64,000 nucleotides of DNA, from contig CBDCPM010000004.1 in NCBI GenBank assembly GCA_965220265.1, positions 3,100,001-3,164,000 on the forward strand, written 5' to 3'. The translations under genes and the position numbers were made by a program. Below the pieces are notes generated by a model that saw only the letters and a list, made by a program, of their open reading frames with translations, had not been told where the DNA came from and ran no database searches. This DNA comes from Bin87 sp965220265. GTDB lineage: Bacteria; Chloroflexota; Dehalococcoidia; Lucifugimonadales; UBA3495. Shown one piece after another: positions 43,121-52,927 of the stretch. Within the stretch, counting starts at the first letter, position 1. Each line of letters starts with the position of its first letter.

Positions 43121-44281
43121 ATGAAACTGTCATGCCTTCAGGAGAATTTGGCCCGTGGTCTCAGCATAGTGAGCCGGGCGGTTGCAAGCAGATCGACGCT
43201 ACCAATAACTCAACACGTCTTGATGCGCACCGATCAGGGCATGCTGATGCTGTCCGCCACCAATCTGGAAATCGCCATCACCACCTGGATCGGCGCGATG
43301 ATCGAGGAAGAAGGGGCGATAACGGTGCCCCACCGCCTGCTGGCCGATTGGGTCAACACCCGTCCCAGTGACCGAATCGACCTCGACGTGGGCGGGCCTG
43401 ACGAGGATGGTACCGGCGGCGGGAGCAGCGTTCTGCACTTGGCCTGTGGCCGCGCCGTGACGCATATTAACGGCGCCGACGCCGCAGATTTCCCGCCCGT
43501 GCCGCAGGTCGACACCGGCACGGCCATCGACATCGACCCCAGCGTCCTGCGCTCCGGAATCAGTTTGGTGGCATTCTCCGCCGCAACTGACGAATCGCGC
43601 CCCGTGTTGACCGGTGTGGAACTCAAACTGAGCGAGTCCAGCGTGGTGATGGCCGCCGCCGACGGCTTCCGCCTGGCGGTCTATTCCGGCCAGATTTCCC
43701 AGGCTGTCGATGAGGAGATCAAGGTGATTGTCCCGGCGCGGACGATGCAGGAAGTGCAGCGTCTGGCTTCGGAACAGAGCAGCCCCGTCAAGATGACCCT
43801 GTCCCCGGAACGCGGGCAGGCCATGTTCAAGCTGGAACACGTTGAGATCGTGTCCCAACTGCTCCAGGGCAGCTTCCCGAACTACGATCAACTCATCCCC
43901 GAGCGGTACGAGACCCGAGCGGTGATGGAACTGGACGACCTGAAACGCGCCACACAGTCGGCCTCTGTTTTCGCCCGAGACGGCAGCAACATCGTCCGCT
44001 TGGAAATGATGCCCCAGGAAGCCAGCGAAGGCGGCCAGCTCAAGGTCTCAGCGCGCTCCGAAGAGGTGGGCGACAGCCTGGACGAGTTGGACATCGATCA
44101 GATGGAAGGTGAGGACGCCAAGATCGCCTTCAACGTCCGTTACTTGCAGGAAATCGTAAATGTCCTCGGCCGTGGCAAGGTCGCCATCGAAGTGACCAAT
44201 TCCTCGAGCCCCGGCGTGTTCCGGCCCGCCGACTCCGACCATTACGTACATGTGGTTATGCCGATGTACGTTCAGTGGTAG
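43121..44281 (+). CDS. dnaN: DNA polymerase III beta subunit (sliding clamp)
   Basis: 386 residues in the three-domain clamp arrangement. The N-terminus MKLSCLQENLARGLSIVSRAV, LPITQHVLMRTDQGMLMLSATNLEIAI, VTHINGADAADFPPVPQV, the second-domain FSAATDESRPVLTGVELKL and AADGFRLAVYSG, and the C-terminal FNVRYLQEIVNVL with the ending VVMPMYVQW are all typical. The ring encircles DNA and tethers polymerases. It is monocistronic here and lacks the dnaA/recF neighbours of a replication origin. Its last 26 bases overlap the convergent serine recombinase gene. Confidence 0.93.
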   Translation: MKLSCLQENLARGLSIVSRAVASRSTLPITQHVLMRTDQGMLMLSATNLEIAITTWIGAMIEEEGAITVPHRLLADWVNTRPSDRIDLDVGGPDEDGTGGGSSVLHLACGRAVTHINGADAADFPPVPQVDTGTAIDIDPSVLRSGISLVAFSAATDESRPVLTGVELKLSESSVVMAAADGFRLAVYSGQISQAVDEEIKVIVPARTMQEVQRLASEQSSPVKMTLSPERGQAMFKLEHVEIVSQLLQGSFPNYDQLIPERYETRAVMELDDLKRATQSASVFARDGSNIVRLEMMPQEASEGGQLKVSARSEEVGDSLDELDIDQMEGEDAKIAFNVRYLQEIVNVLGRGKVAIEVTNSSSPGVFRPADSDHYVHVVMPMYVQW

Positions 44282-45779
44282 GAAATCCCGGGTCAATCGT
44301 GACGTTTACCGTCACATTTTCCTTGGATGCGATGGCCAATACGTTGAAAGCGAACAATGCTGACCGTTTCCCTTCGTAGTCCTGACCGCCGAGGTTTTCG
44401 CTGATGAGCCTGTAATACTCAGCGACGCGCTGTTCCATCATCTGGACGTCTTCGTTGAGTGCTTGCTGCTGCTCCAAGTCGCAGAGTTCACGTTCTAACG
44501 TTTCGCGTCCCGCTTTGATTGGCGCAATCTGGTCATTGAGCATTTCTGTGTCAATCAAGTCATTAGCATAGAGCTGGATCAGTTTGCGCTCCTTATCCTT
44601 CGCTTTCTCAACCTTGCGGCGCAGGCGGTTGATCTCCTGCCTGAGGTCGCCGCCATCGGTCTCCAGATACTCTTTTATGTTTTCCATAACGAGCGAGGGG
44701 TCCGATATCATTGAAGATAGATGGTCCCAGACCAGCTCTTCAAACTGATCTGCCCTGATGTACTTTGCGTTGCAGATCTTAGGTCTCGTACTCGTGAGAC
44801 TGGCGCCACGGCAATGATAATACCGATACTGTTTGTGTATGCTGGTTCCCACCAGCGGCGATCCGCAGGATTCGCAGCGGGCGAAGCCCGTTAGCAGGTA
44901 TGCCCTGCGCGCTCTCGTCTTTCGGGCCTTGGGCATCGCCATTTGGTCTTGAGCCTGCTGGAACAGCGAATCGGACACAATCGGAGGCGTGAAATTTTCC
45001 ACTAAAATCCATTCGCTTTTTGGGCGCTCCGCGCGTTCGATCTTTCCACCGCGAATCGATTTGGAACGGATCCTTCCATACCATGTCTCGCCCTTGTAAC
45101 TAGGGTTTTCAAGGATCCTCTTCACCGTGAGGGGATACCACAAGCATCCGCGCTTGGTTTTGATGCCCTCCTTGTTCAGGCCACTCACAATGGCGTAAAA
45201 ACTGTGCCCTTCAGCGTATTCGTGAAATATCCGCCTGACTATGTTGGACTCGATCTCGTTCACCCGCCGGGTCTTGGTTTCCTTGTCGTAGTCGTAGCCA
45301 TACAGACCCAATCCGGTCCCAATCGGCAGGCGCCCGTCTTGCGCGATCCGGCGCTTGCCTCGGTTGGTGCGCTCGGCAATGTCCAACCTCTCCTGTTGGC
45401 CCACATAGCCGAGGATGTACTGCATAAGTTGCTCCTCTGGACTGTTGCCAGACGGACCGTTCACAAACCGGAAATCCACACCGATCTGGTAAAGGTAATC
45501 CCGGAACACCAGGAGATGCAGAGGATCTCTGGCGATTCGGTCCGGGGTATAAGCGATCAGCATCTGCACCTCACCAGCCGACAGGACCGCCCTGAGGTTT
45601 TCCAGACCGGGCCGCTCGGGGTCGGCGCCCGAACCCTGATCCCTCCAGATATAAGCGTCATCGACTGAGTAGCCCATCGAGTGCGCCAGTTCAAGGCAGG
45701 CGGCCACCTGTGTATCCAGAGATGTCCCGTCTTCCTGTCCCGCCGTGCTGACACGGGCGTAAATAGCTGCTCCGCTCAT
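44256..45779 (-). CDS. Large serine recombinase / integrase
   Basis: 507 residues from the ATG at 45779 (MSGAAIYARVSTAGQ, with the catalytic Ser in ARVST). Resolvase domain to about residue 140, including LIAYTPDRIARDPLHLLVFRDYL. Then the recombinase domain with GLGLYGYDYDKETKTRRVNE, a zinc ribbon (FARCESCGSPLVGT then YYHCRG and KICNAKYI), and a C-terminal coiled coil (LRQEINRLRRKVEKAKDKERK). Such proteins integrate and excise phages or ICEs at specific att sites. The last eight codons lie on the 3' end of dnaN, so the att site is probably there. All domains are intact. Confidence 0.88.
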   Translation of the reverse strand: MSGAAIYARVSTAGQEDGTSLDTQVAACLELAHSMGYSVDDAYIWRDQGSGADPERPGLENLRAVLSAGEVQMLIAYTPDRIARDPLHLLVFRDYLYQIGVDFRFVNGPSGNSPEEQLMQYILGYVGQQERLDIAERTNRGKRRIAQDGRLPIGTGLGLYGYDYDKETKTRRVNEIESNIVRRIFHEYAEGHSFYAIVSGLNKEGIKTKRGCLWYPLTVKRILENPSYKGETWYGRIRSKSIRGGKIERAERPKSEWILVENFTPPIVSDSLFQQAQDQMAMPKARKTRARRAYLLTGFARCESCGSPLVGTSIHKQYRYYHCRGASLTSTRPKICNAKYIRADQFEELVWDHLSSMISDPSLVMENIKEYLETDGGDLRQEINRLRRKVEKAKDKERKLIQLYANDLIDTEMLNDQIAPIKAGRETLERELCDLEQQQALNEDVQMMEQRVAEYYRLISENLGGQDYEGKRSALFAFNVLAIASKENVTVNVTIDPGFPTTERTSA

Positions 45780-45801
45780 TGTCCTAACCTCCGTCAGTTG
45801 T

Positions 45802-46062
45802 TTACTGGGATCCTGGTTGCCTACCGAACAGCAACTTTCTGAAAAATGCTTTTCGTTCCGGAGTCGGCGGTCCAGGATGGTACACGACCCGTACCTGGAA
45901 ATTTTTGTAACGGTACCATTCAGTGGTACTAATCCCGCACTCGTCCGTGCCCGCCCGATCCCCTCTGTCACGCAGAGGCGGGGTCGGTTCGATGCCGGGC
46001 TCTGTAGCGCGCCGCAGTTGCCGAGGGACATCCCTCGGTGTATGATTCACATAGCTCTCCAT
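45802..46062 (-). CDS. Small hypothetical protein upstream of the serine recombinase
   Basis: 86 residues from the ATG at 46062 with AGGAG eight bases upstream. The product is basic and Pro/Arg-rich, with a conserved-looking C-terminal half (STTEWYRYKNFQVRVVYHPG followed by PPTPERKAFFRKLL). It stops 22 bases before the recombinase start. A directionality factor or regulator is an obvious guess from position, but no excisionase motif is seen. An 8-bp stem with a CA loop (CCGAGGGA/TCCCTCGG, 46021-46038) lies in its early codons. Confidence 0.45.
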   Translation of the reverse strand: MESYVNHTPRDVPRQLRRATEPGIEPTPPLRDRGDRAGTDECGISTTEWYRYKNFQVRVVYHPGPPTPERKAFFRKLLFGRQPGSQ

Positions 46063-46221
46063 TTTCGCTCTCCTAGTGCGTGAACGAGGGCACCTGAGCC
46101 GCTGGCGCTTCACCACCAGCGGTTCCTTTTTTGCCCGTACCGACCATTTAAATCCTCGACGTCTGTCCAAATTACCGGACTGCCCCTCCGTGCGGATGAG
46201 GCACCCGGTTCAGGCTCCTTT

Positions 46222-46746
46222 CTAGGTCATAGTCATTTCACCTCCTGCCTCGCTTTCGCATGAGCCAACTACCACCGAGGGATCTCCCTCCCGGTCGTTG
46301 GCCATTCCGTTTTGGGTGGCTCTACGGCGCCATACGCCCGGGCTCACATGCTCCCAATCGTGTGCCCTTTTTTTCAGATATCCGTGGATGGTGGCGCTGA
46401 CGCTCGCGGTGGTGTGGGCCCTGCTAAGCCCCACCAGCAGGATCTCCCGGGCCAACGGCGTCAACCGCACCAAGCCGTCGTGTGCGTCAGCCCAGGTTTC
46501 ACAAGCTTCGATCATAGTGGCGCATCCGGCAATTGTGCTGGGCTCCCCGGCGAGCAATTCTTGGTTGGGATCCCGGCCTTGTGCATCGATGAGACCGCCT
46601 AAACCCGACGAGTCTGTACGATCAAGCGCTACGGTGGCACGACGTAAGATGTCTATATCCTGGTCCATCGATTCAATCTCATGCAACAGTTGTGTTATTG
46701 CTTCTTCCAGCATTTTGATGCGTCTCTGTAAATCGGCCTGCAGCAT
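46222..46746 (-). CDS. Hypothetical protein with N-terminal coiled coil
   Basis: 174 residues. A heptad-rich N-terminus (DLQRRIKMLEEAITQLLHEI) is followed by a linker and a compact domain (LTPLAREILLVGLSRAHTTASVSATIHGYL with KKRAHDWEHVSPGVWRRR) that looks like a winged-helix or phage-type DNA-binding unit. It lies in the same orientation upstream of the recombinase accessory gene and probably belongs to the same mobile element. No family recognised. Confidence 0.45.
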   Translation of the reverse strand: MLQADLQRRIKMLEEAITQLLHEIESMDQDIDILRRATVALDRTDSSGLGGLIDAQGRDPNQELLAGEPSTIAGCATMIEACETWADAHDGLVRLTPLAREILLVGLSRAHTTASVSATIHGYLKKRAHDWEHVSPGVWRRRATQNGMANDREGDPSVVVGSCESEAGGEMTMT

Positions 46747-47606
46747 GCCCGTTCACCACACTTGGGATTTTTATCAGTGTACGACACATTGGACACACTG
46801 TCAACCCTGACGCGTCTGGTTTTTGTGTGAATATGTGGTACATGGCGATACCGGTCCATGCACCTTGTGCTGTGACAGGCGCAATGCCAGTCTCGATTGC
46901 GACTTCGCGACACACTATCGATTTGAACAGCATGGCGCGGGGTTTACAAAAAATGGCCCGTCTGCTTGCCGAATATTGTGTGGTTATTCAGCTAGCAACC
47001 AGGCCTCGGTCTGTTAACACGGGCACCGTCAGCCATAGGCGAGCCCAATCCAACCCCGACCTGGTGTTGCGCTCAGGCACCGAATCCTGTGTCGAGTATT
47101 ACGGCTTCCCCGAGACATCGGAGACCATCGGCCACAGCGACGTTGTGCAAACAAGGGAGCGTGATCTGGTCATGGGTATCGCTATCGGCGTTTCGGCAGT
47201 GGCAGGTGCGGGTCGGCACCACTATTCACGACGTCGAAGAGCGCAGAGCGGCGCACCACGATTTCGCAAGCATCGGTTTCCAACCACAACGGATCCTCTG
47301 CTCACCATGGCCGTAGCAGACGTATGTTTGCGCCACCGCGGCGAACCAATCACAATCCATCCTCTTACACTCTGCGGTGTTTATAGGGGATAATCACCGC
47401 AAATCATGCAGCGAATATACACCCACCAGCAACCCGACTGGCTCGACCTGCATGGGAGGCACGATGCCCTCAACCACCGGCTGGCCTCGGTGCGCCACAG
47501 GCAGGGACTTCCACTGGGCCAGATGGCTAACGCAGGGCGCGTGTGGCAATGTGCGAAACCTGAGCGGTGGGTTCTTGGGGTAAGAATGGGTGGTTACGCT
47601 GGCAGC
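46747..47606. other. Accessory region without convincing genes
   Basis: About 860 bases. A plus-strand frame at 46827-47393 is open but has composition and codon use unlike the nearby genes and no motif. I see no repeat, tRNA or hairpin worth calling. Confidence 0.4.
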
Positions 47607-47960
47607 ATGACCAGAAAACCATATTCCGGCGATTGGACCAATGCCCAGTAGGAGGAATTGGCCCCGCTGTTGCCGACTGGCACCACAACGGGCCAACACA
47701 GGACCACGGACCTCCGTGAGGGGGCAACGGCATCCTGTACGCGCTGTGTGGCGGCATTCCCTGGCGGATGCTGCCCCATGACCTGCTGCCGTGGGGCACG
47801 GTCTTGGTGCTACTTTCGTAAGTCGTGAGATGGCGGCATCTGGGAGCGGCTGAGGAAGCCCTGCGGGTCCGGGTCCGGGAAGCTGCGGGAGGACGCTACC
47901 CCAGCGCGGCCATCATTGACAGCCAGTCGGTGAAGACCACAGAAAAAGGGGGGCCTCCGT
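47607..47960 (+). pseudogene. Degenerate N-terminal part of an IS5-family transposase
   Basis: The ATG at 47607 starts MTRKPYSGDWTNAQ followed by TAG; the same frame continues EELAPLLPTG. Frameshifted pieces then spell GNGILYALCGGIPWRMLPHDLLPWGTV, a helical segment with LRVRVREAAG, and AIIDSQSVKTTEKGG, the first catalytic Asp motif of the IS1031/ISL2-like branch. At least one nonsense codon and two frameshifts are present, and the C-terminal half is missing. Confidence 0.55.
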
Positions 47961-48009
47961 TCTAAACCCAGGCCCCCTTCTGGATCAGGAACGGCAACCC
48001 GATACGACC

Positions 48010-48270
48010 TCAGTGCCACTCTCCGCTCTGTTGACCCGATTGACGTCGTACGAGTTTTTCCAACTGCTGTCTCCAAGTAGGGATGTCTAATCCCACATCC
48101 TCGTCCCTGTGCAGGGTCTCGCAGATATCGATCAGATCGCCCACCAACCGGAGGTCTCCCTCAACGTCATCACCGACTATGGGGGCGCCGTCGGCTAGGT
48201 CGTACAGGAAGCCTGGTATGTACCACGCCAATGTCCGGATTAAGGAATTGACCTGCTCTTCAGATAACAT
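48010..48270 (-). CDS. Small acidic hypothetical protein
   Basis: 86 residues from the ATG at 48270, with AGGAG nine bases upstream. The sequence is acidic and helical (SEEQVNSLIRTLAWYIPGFL, RLVGDLIDICETLHRDEDVG) and ends basic. It has no membrane segment or signal peptide. It could be a phage-type or antitoxin-like protein, but no family is recognised. Confidence 0.45.
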   Translation of the reverse strand: MLSEEQVNSLIRTLAWYIPGFLYDLADGAPIVGDDVEGDLRLVGDLIDICETLHRDEDVGLDIPTWRQQLEKLVRRQSGQQSGEWH

Positions 48271-48568
48271 CGATCGACGCTCCTAAACATCAAAGACCTG
48301 TCTGCCTCTCGGTGGCCCGCGTCTGCTCCTGTTCCTATTCGTTCCGGTTCGCACATGTAGGTCCTCCTAAAATGTGGAAGATTGCCAGTTCCGGCTGACG
48401 CATGATGCTACCGTGGTCCAATTGCCGCAAACTGACGTCACAGTCAGGAAAGCGGACTTGGTTTCTCCGATCTGATGAGGGTGCGGCACGCCTCGTCCAG
48501 GCCTCGTGTCGGAGGGACGTGTGTCCGGGCGCTTTGTTGCTTCGCAGGAAGGTCATCAGGCTTGGTAG

Positions 48569-48910
48569 TTGCCGGCCACGGGTTGGAGAACGGAACATCC
48601 GGTAGACCATGGGGCACAAACTGCCAAAAATCTAACCACGCGAGTCGAGCACATTTCGGCTCTACTTGCGCGGTCTGACTATGCGGTTGCATCGCAGTTG
48701 GGGATTGGTCAATTAGTCCCTGAAATGACGGATGTTGCCGCACGAGCATCCGTGGATTGGGTTATCCTCGATTCGTCGGGCGCCCCGGACAAAAAATCTA
48801 GCCGAGTGTCCACGATGAACGCAGTCGGCAAGGACAAATCTGTGGTAACGATCAACTTCACCGGATATTGTGTGCACCCGATGGAATCGCCCTGTAGGGC
48901 CGGAGCGTGA
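48569..48910 (+). CDS. Possible hypothetical protein upstream of the gene at 48933
   Basis: Open for 113 codons; the start is uncertain. The part after about residue 25 (RVEHISALLARSDYAVASQL, TDVAARASVDWVILDSSGAP) reads as a normal globular protein. Its stop is 22 bases before the next plus-strand gene. Evidence is limited to open frame and composition. Confidence 0.3.
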   Translation: MPATGWRTEHPVDHGAQTAKNLTTRVEHISALLARSDYAVASQLGIGQLVPEMTDVAARASVDWVILDSSGAPDKKSSRVSTMNAVGKDKSVVTINFTGYCVHPMESPCRAGA

Positions 48911-48932
48911 GGCAGCATTGCCGGAGGTTACC

Positions 48933-49265
48933 GTGGATGGTCTCGATTTTGCCGAGGACCTCAACAGCTTGCTCAACAACCCTGACCTCAGCATCGACCA
49001 TATTCTCGACAGATTAGCCGGACTGTTAAATCGGTTGGACCCCGCGCTGCTCCGGACTGCTGCCAGCCTACAGAACGAAGACCTGGAGGCAGCGTTCCTA
49101 CAATTTGTTTTTCGTGCGGGTGCCGGCGAGTCCATGGCCGAAACGAAATTTCTCGCCGCGCTGGTGGCCGCTGCGGAGTTCAAAATAAGAGCCGATCAAT
49201 TCGGAGCCACGGTCTTGGAATACGCGCGGCACATTAGAGAACTGCGCGGCGAGGACGATATCTGA
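48933..49265 (+). CDS. Acidic helical hypothetical protein
   Basis: 110 residues from the GTG at 48933, with GGAGG five bases upstream. The open frame extends further but the Shine-Dalgarno sequence favours this start. It is helical and acidic (LDFAEDLNSLLNNPDLSIDH, ILDRLAGLLNRLDPALLRTA, TKFLAALVAAAEFKIRADQF). No family recognised. Confidence 0.45.
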   Translation: MDGLDFAEDLNSLLNNPDLSIDHILDRLAGLLNRLDPALLRTAASLQNEDLEAAFLQFVFRAGAGESMAETKFLAALVAAAEFKIRADQFGATVLEYARHIRELRGEDDI

Positions 49266-49643
49266 AACCGGCGGCGTCCGTTTCGGTCGACAATAAACGG
49301 TCGGTACTCATTCCAGCGAGACGGAGCAGGCCAGCGGCCTATGGGCGTAGAGAAATCGCTCGGAGACACCGTCCGCGTGCGTGTCCCCGCTCGTAATGCC
49401 ACCGGTTGAACTCGGCACCGTCGATGATTCCTTTGAGTTTGTCAAAGAGAGGTCCGAAATTGGTGATGGCGCTGTTTGCGTATCCTCTGCTATTGGTGGC
49501 AGCGGACACCACCATTGCCGACCGTGCGTTCCAGCGGGCACCATTGTGCGCTGTCGTCCACCGCGCTGTGTCCTTCCTGTCCAACCTCGTGGTGGGTCTC
49601 CTACTCGGGTCCCGTTATTATGGGTTGTGCCGGGGTCATTGGA
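49266..49643. other. Intergenic region between convergent genes
   Basis: A minus-strand frame at 49339-49584 is open for 81 codons with a TTG start and somewhat protein-like composition, but there is no ribosome-binding site or motif. I do not call it a gene and see nothing else. Confidence 0.3.
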
Positions 49644-50777
49644 TCAATTCCTGAAGACGGTCCAAATGTAGTACACGAGCGCCACACCAATCATCAGACC
49701 GACAATGACCCATATCGCCAGCCAGATCGGCGACAAACCGCTCAGAAAGTTACCGCCCGTTTCCTGGTCGGGCGGTGGCACGGTAACGGTCGGTTGCGTT
49801 TCAGCCGCAGGTGGAGACGCAGTCAACCCAATCGTTGGAGATGGAGGTAGTGATTTGGCTGGGGTCGGCGTAGACACAGTCGTCGATGTGGGCACGGGTG
49901 TTGCCAACGGTGCAGATGCCACGGCTGTTGGATGCGGCTGTGTCGGTGCCATGGTGGGCGTGGACGGCGCCGGCGAGGACGACGATAGCGTGGATGAAGG
50001 TAGCCACACCTGGACGCACGCGGCGGCATCGTCAGCGATGATGAATGACGGGGACCATCGGGTCAGAGGTGCGCCGTCCAGAAGCAACCTGACGGTGGCC
50101 CAAGTTGCCTCGTATTCTTGCAACAGGTCGGACCAGATACCGGAGATGGTAATTCGCATTCCCGGTTCGATCCGCACGTCGCGGCCGTCAACGGTCCGCG
50201 TACGTAGGTCTTTGGCTGCAACTTTACGAATCTGCACTTCGATGCCCCGCGAATCGGGAAGATCAGGGACTGCAATCGCCAGTGTCTTTTCGTACTGATG
50301 CTCAGAACTTCGCAGAACGCATGAGGGCGGTCCGGGACTGAGTGACTGAATGTGCGCGGTGTACTCTGGCAGAGGAGCCGGGTCCGCCATGACGGTCTTT
50401 TCCGCGTCAGGCAAGGCTTGGTTGTCGAACGGATCCCAGTAGACCAGAACTCGGGCCCGGCTGTGGTCTCCGATATAGAGGTTGTCGTCGTCGAAGGCGA
50501 CAGCAACGGGCCCCGAAGCGAGGTCATTGAGGTACCCTGACGGTTCGACGCCTTCTCCCAGCGGGTTGTGGTAGACCCCGACAAACCGGCCGGCCATATA
50601 CGAGTTGTACCCGACCACCATCCGGTTACGGCTGTCAAAAGCGGGTTCAAATGTAGCGGTGCGATAAGGTCCCCGTTCCCCGCCCTCGATCAACCGGCTC
50701 GACCCTTCCACCCGGAAAACCGCTTTTGTCCGCGGATCATCCATGGCGTGCCGAGCGAATATCTTCGTGGCACCAGG
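49644..50777 (-). pseudogene. Membrane-anchored beta-propeller-type surface protein, N-terminus lost to an IS256 insertion
   Basis: About 378 residues remain. Propeller-like strands (AGRFVGVYHNPLGEGVEPSG, GPVAVAFDDDNLYIGDHSRA, RVLVYWDPFDNQALP) resemble NHL-type blades. They are followed by a domain with GIEVQIRKVAAKDLRTR and ATWATVRLLLDGAP, then a Pro/Thr/Ser-rich spacer, and a C-terminal membrane anchor (IWLAIWVIVGLMIGVALVYYIW) with a short basic tail. The frame enters the IS256-like element at 50778, and no N-terminal half is found on the far side. The protein was probably exported and displayed on the surface. Confidence 0.6.
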
Positions 50778-52102
50778 GTAGTGTCCCGTCAATAGGTGTA
50801 AAAGCGCGTCATCCCTTTTGATGTTGATTAGGCTGCTGCGTCCAGCATGTTGGGCTCCAGCAGTGCCTCGTTGCCGGCGGCGTTGGGGATGGTGAGGTAA
50901 CGGCGGGCTTCGGCCCACTCGTCATGCTGCTCGGCCAGCACCGCGCCCACCAGGCGCCGCGCCGATAGCCGGTTGGGGAAGATGCCCACCACGTCAGTCC
51001 GGCGCCTTATCTCCCGGTTCAGCCGTTCCTGCGGGTTGTTGGACCACAGCTTCTGCCAGTGGGCCACTGGGAAGGCCGTGAAGGCCCGGATGTCCGGCGC
51101 GGCGTCCGCCAGCAGCTCGGCCACCTGGGGAAAGGGCTCCCGGAGTTGTTCCACCACTCGGTCCAGTTGGCCGTGGACCTCGGCGGGAGACAGTTGCTGG
51201 TAGATGGTGCGCACCATGGTGGCCACGCCAGGTTGGGCATGAAGTGGGTGCGGCAGCGCTGCCAGCTGGCTCCAGCAAAGACCGCGGCGATGGCGTTCTT
51301 CAGCCCCTGGTGGGCATCGGAGGTAACCAGTTCCACCCCGCTGAGCCCCCGAGCGGTCAGCGACCGCAGGAAGGCCAGCCAGAACGCGCCGTCCTCGCTG
51401 GTCCCCACGTCCAGGCCCAGAATCTCACGCTGCCCTTCGGCATTGACCCCTGTCGCCACCACCACGCAGACGTTGACGATGCGGCCGCCCTCACGCACCT
51501 TCTGGGTCAGGCCGTCCAGCCAGACGTAGGGGTAGGACCGCCGTCCAGAGGCCGACCCAGGAAACTCTCCACCACTTCATCCAGTTGCTCGCAGATGCGC
51601 GACACCTGGCTGCTGGAGATGCCGTCGCAACCTAGGGCCTTGATCAGGTCGTCCACCCTTCGGGTGGAGACTCCTTCCACGTAGGCCTGCTGGATCACCG
51701 ACAGCAGAGCCTTCTCGCTGCGCCGCCGTGGTTCCAGCAGGCTGGGGAAGTAGCTGCCTTCCCGCAGCTTGGGAATGTGCAACTCCATGGTGCCGACCCG
51801 GGTATCCCAGGTGCGGTAGCCGTTGCGGTAGGTGACCCGCTCTGGGCTGCGTTCGCTGTGCTCAGCGCCGATCTGGGCGGAAACCTCGGCGTCCATGATG
51901 CCGTCCACCAGGACCTGCAGTGCTTCCCGCAGAAAGTCCACGTCTCCGTCGATGCCACGCTTGCGTAATAATTCCAAAAGATCCATTCTGTGTTTGACCA
52001 CCGTCGTTCTCCTTGTTCTGGGTTGTGACTTCCGATCAAGGATGACGCGGTGGTTAGCTTTGGGCTACACCGATTCTTTTACACCACCTCCCGGTACTCT
52101 AC
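50778..52102 (-). mobile_element. IS256-family element, defective (about 1325 bp)
   Basis: The tentative ends are GTAGTGTCCCG at 50778 and, on the minus strand from 52102, GTAGAGTACCGGG, both followed about 15 bases inside by GGTGTAAAAG. The flanking octamers GCACCAGG and TCACCAAC share only CACCA, so a target duplication is doubtful. Confidence 0.65.
50828..52001 (-). pseudogene. IS256-family (mutator-type) transposase, two frameshifts
   Basis: The first part (52001 to about 51540) holds the N-terminal domain: LQVLVDGIMDAEVSAQIGAEHSERSPERVTYRNGYR and VSTRRVDDLIKALG. One base is missing after RPLDGG. The second part holds the catalytic core (ILGLDVGTSEDGAFWLAFLR with the first Asp, LVTSDAHQGLKNAIAAVF with the second, the CRTHFM motif). 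One base is missing near 51225, and the third part contains the Glu region (NNPQERLNREIRRRTDVVGIFPN). Repaired length is about 390 residues. Confidence 0.8.
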
Positions 52103-52118
52103 TCACCAACCACGTAGC

Positions 52119-52137
52119 GGGGGCATTGAATGCCCCC
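52119..52137. repeat. Short perfect hairpin
   Basis: GGGGGCATT and AATGCCCCC separated by one G, 17 bases beyond the end of the IS256-like element. It may be a terminator remnant of the gene interrupted by the IS; no T run follows on either strand. Confidence 0.4.
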
Positions 52138-52163
52138 TCTGCCATGATCGACCGATCAGATAC

Positions 52164-52201
52164 AAGGGACCCCGCCGACGAGATGGTCGGCGGGGTCCCT
52201 T
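52164..52201. terminator. Strong 16-bp stem-loop
   Basis: AAGGGACCCCGCCGAC pairs perfectly with GTCGGCGGGGTCCCTT around a GAGATG loop. It stands downstream of the minus-strand Uma2 pseudogene. The stem is strong enough for a factor-independent or bidirectional terminator, but the T tract is short. Confidence 0.5.
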
Positions 52202-52268
52202 GCGCGTCAGGTTGCGGGCCTGACAGTATCAACAAATCTATAGAGGATTATCGCAACCAACGGAGCCG

Positions 52269-52927
52269 TCAATCCAAGGATAACCCCAATTCCGCTAGCC
52301 GTTCCCGTAAGCGGGCGATCTCATGCTCGGCGGTACTGGCGCGTTGCTCGGCGGCTTTGAGATTGCGCAGCCATTCTCCGGTGTTGCGGTCGAACAGCCA
52401 CAATTGGTTGCGAGGCTCCATGTCCGGGTCCAGTCGCACGCAAAGGTCGAGGTCGAGCACGTCGCTGTGTCCGCGCCGGATGATGCCGCCGATGTCGGGA
52501 GCAACCGTTATCGGCACCCATGCGCCGTTGACCAAACGCTCACCGGTGAGGCGTTCCGGATACATGGTGTCTCCGGTCGGGTCATATCGCCAGTATTCCC
52601 TGACTCCGATTTGCGCGTAGAGGTCCTGCTTTGCACCCCGGTCCTGCTCTACGGTGTCCTCATCTGCGAAATCCATCACGGCATCTGGTGCTCCGCCACG
52701 TGCCCAGGTCAGCTACGGATGATCAGCGTCGGTGAAAGCGGTGTCCACGGCCACGTAGATGTTCGGTGCCAACCGCTGGGTGGGGTCGCCTTCAACGTAG
52801 TAAATGAACTTGTCCGAGCCGACGTACATGCCCGGGCGGCTTGCCGGGCATAGGCTCTCCATCTGCGGCCGGATAGAGGATTTCAACCGGGTGAGCGCCG
52901 TTGACGTTCGTGGATCTGGTTGGTCAT
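52269..52927 (-). pseudogene. Uma2-family endonuclease-like gene, heavily decayed
   Basis: From 52927, MTNQIHERQRRSP, the block EILYPAADGEPMPGKPPG and then MYVGSDKFIYYVEGDPTQRL all belong to one Uma2 protein but lie in three different frames. A TAG at 52713-52715 interrupts the reading before LTWARGGAPDAVMDF. The end (EDTVEQDRGAKQDLYAQIGV, REYWRYD, and the coiled tail AAEQRASTAEHEIARLRERL) is open to 52269. The catalytic Asp region is partly degraded. Confidence 0.65.

Noticed and set aside
43121..44281. dnaN as evidence for a replication origin in the window
   Set aside because: No dnaA, recF, gyrB or DnaA-box cluster is present around it; the gene stands alone between alanyl-tRNA editing and a recombinase.
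46827..47393. 188-codon plus-strand frame in the accessory region
   Set aside because: Composition is irregular, no ribosome-binding site or motif is visible, and competing frames are equally open.
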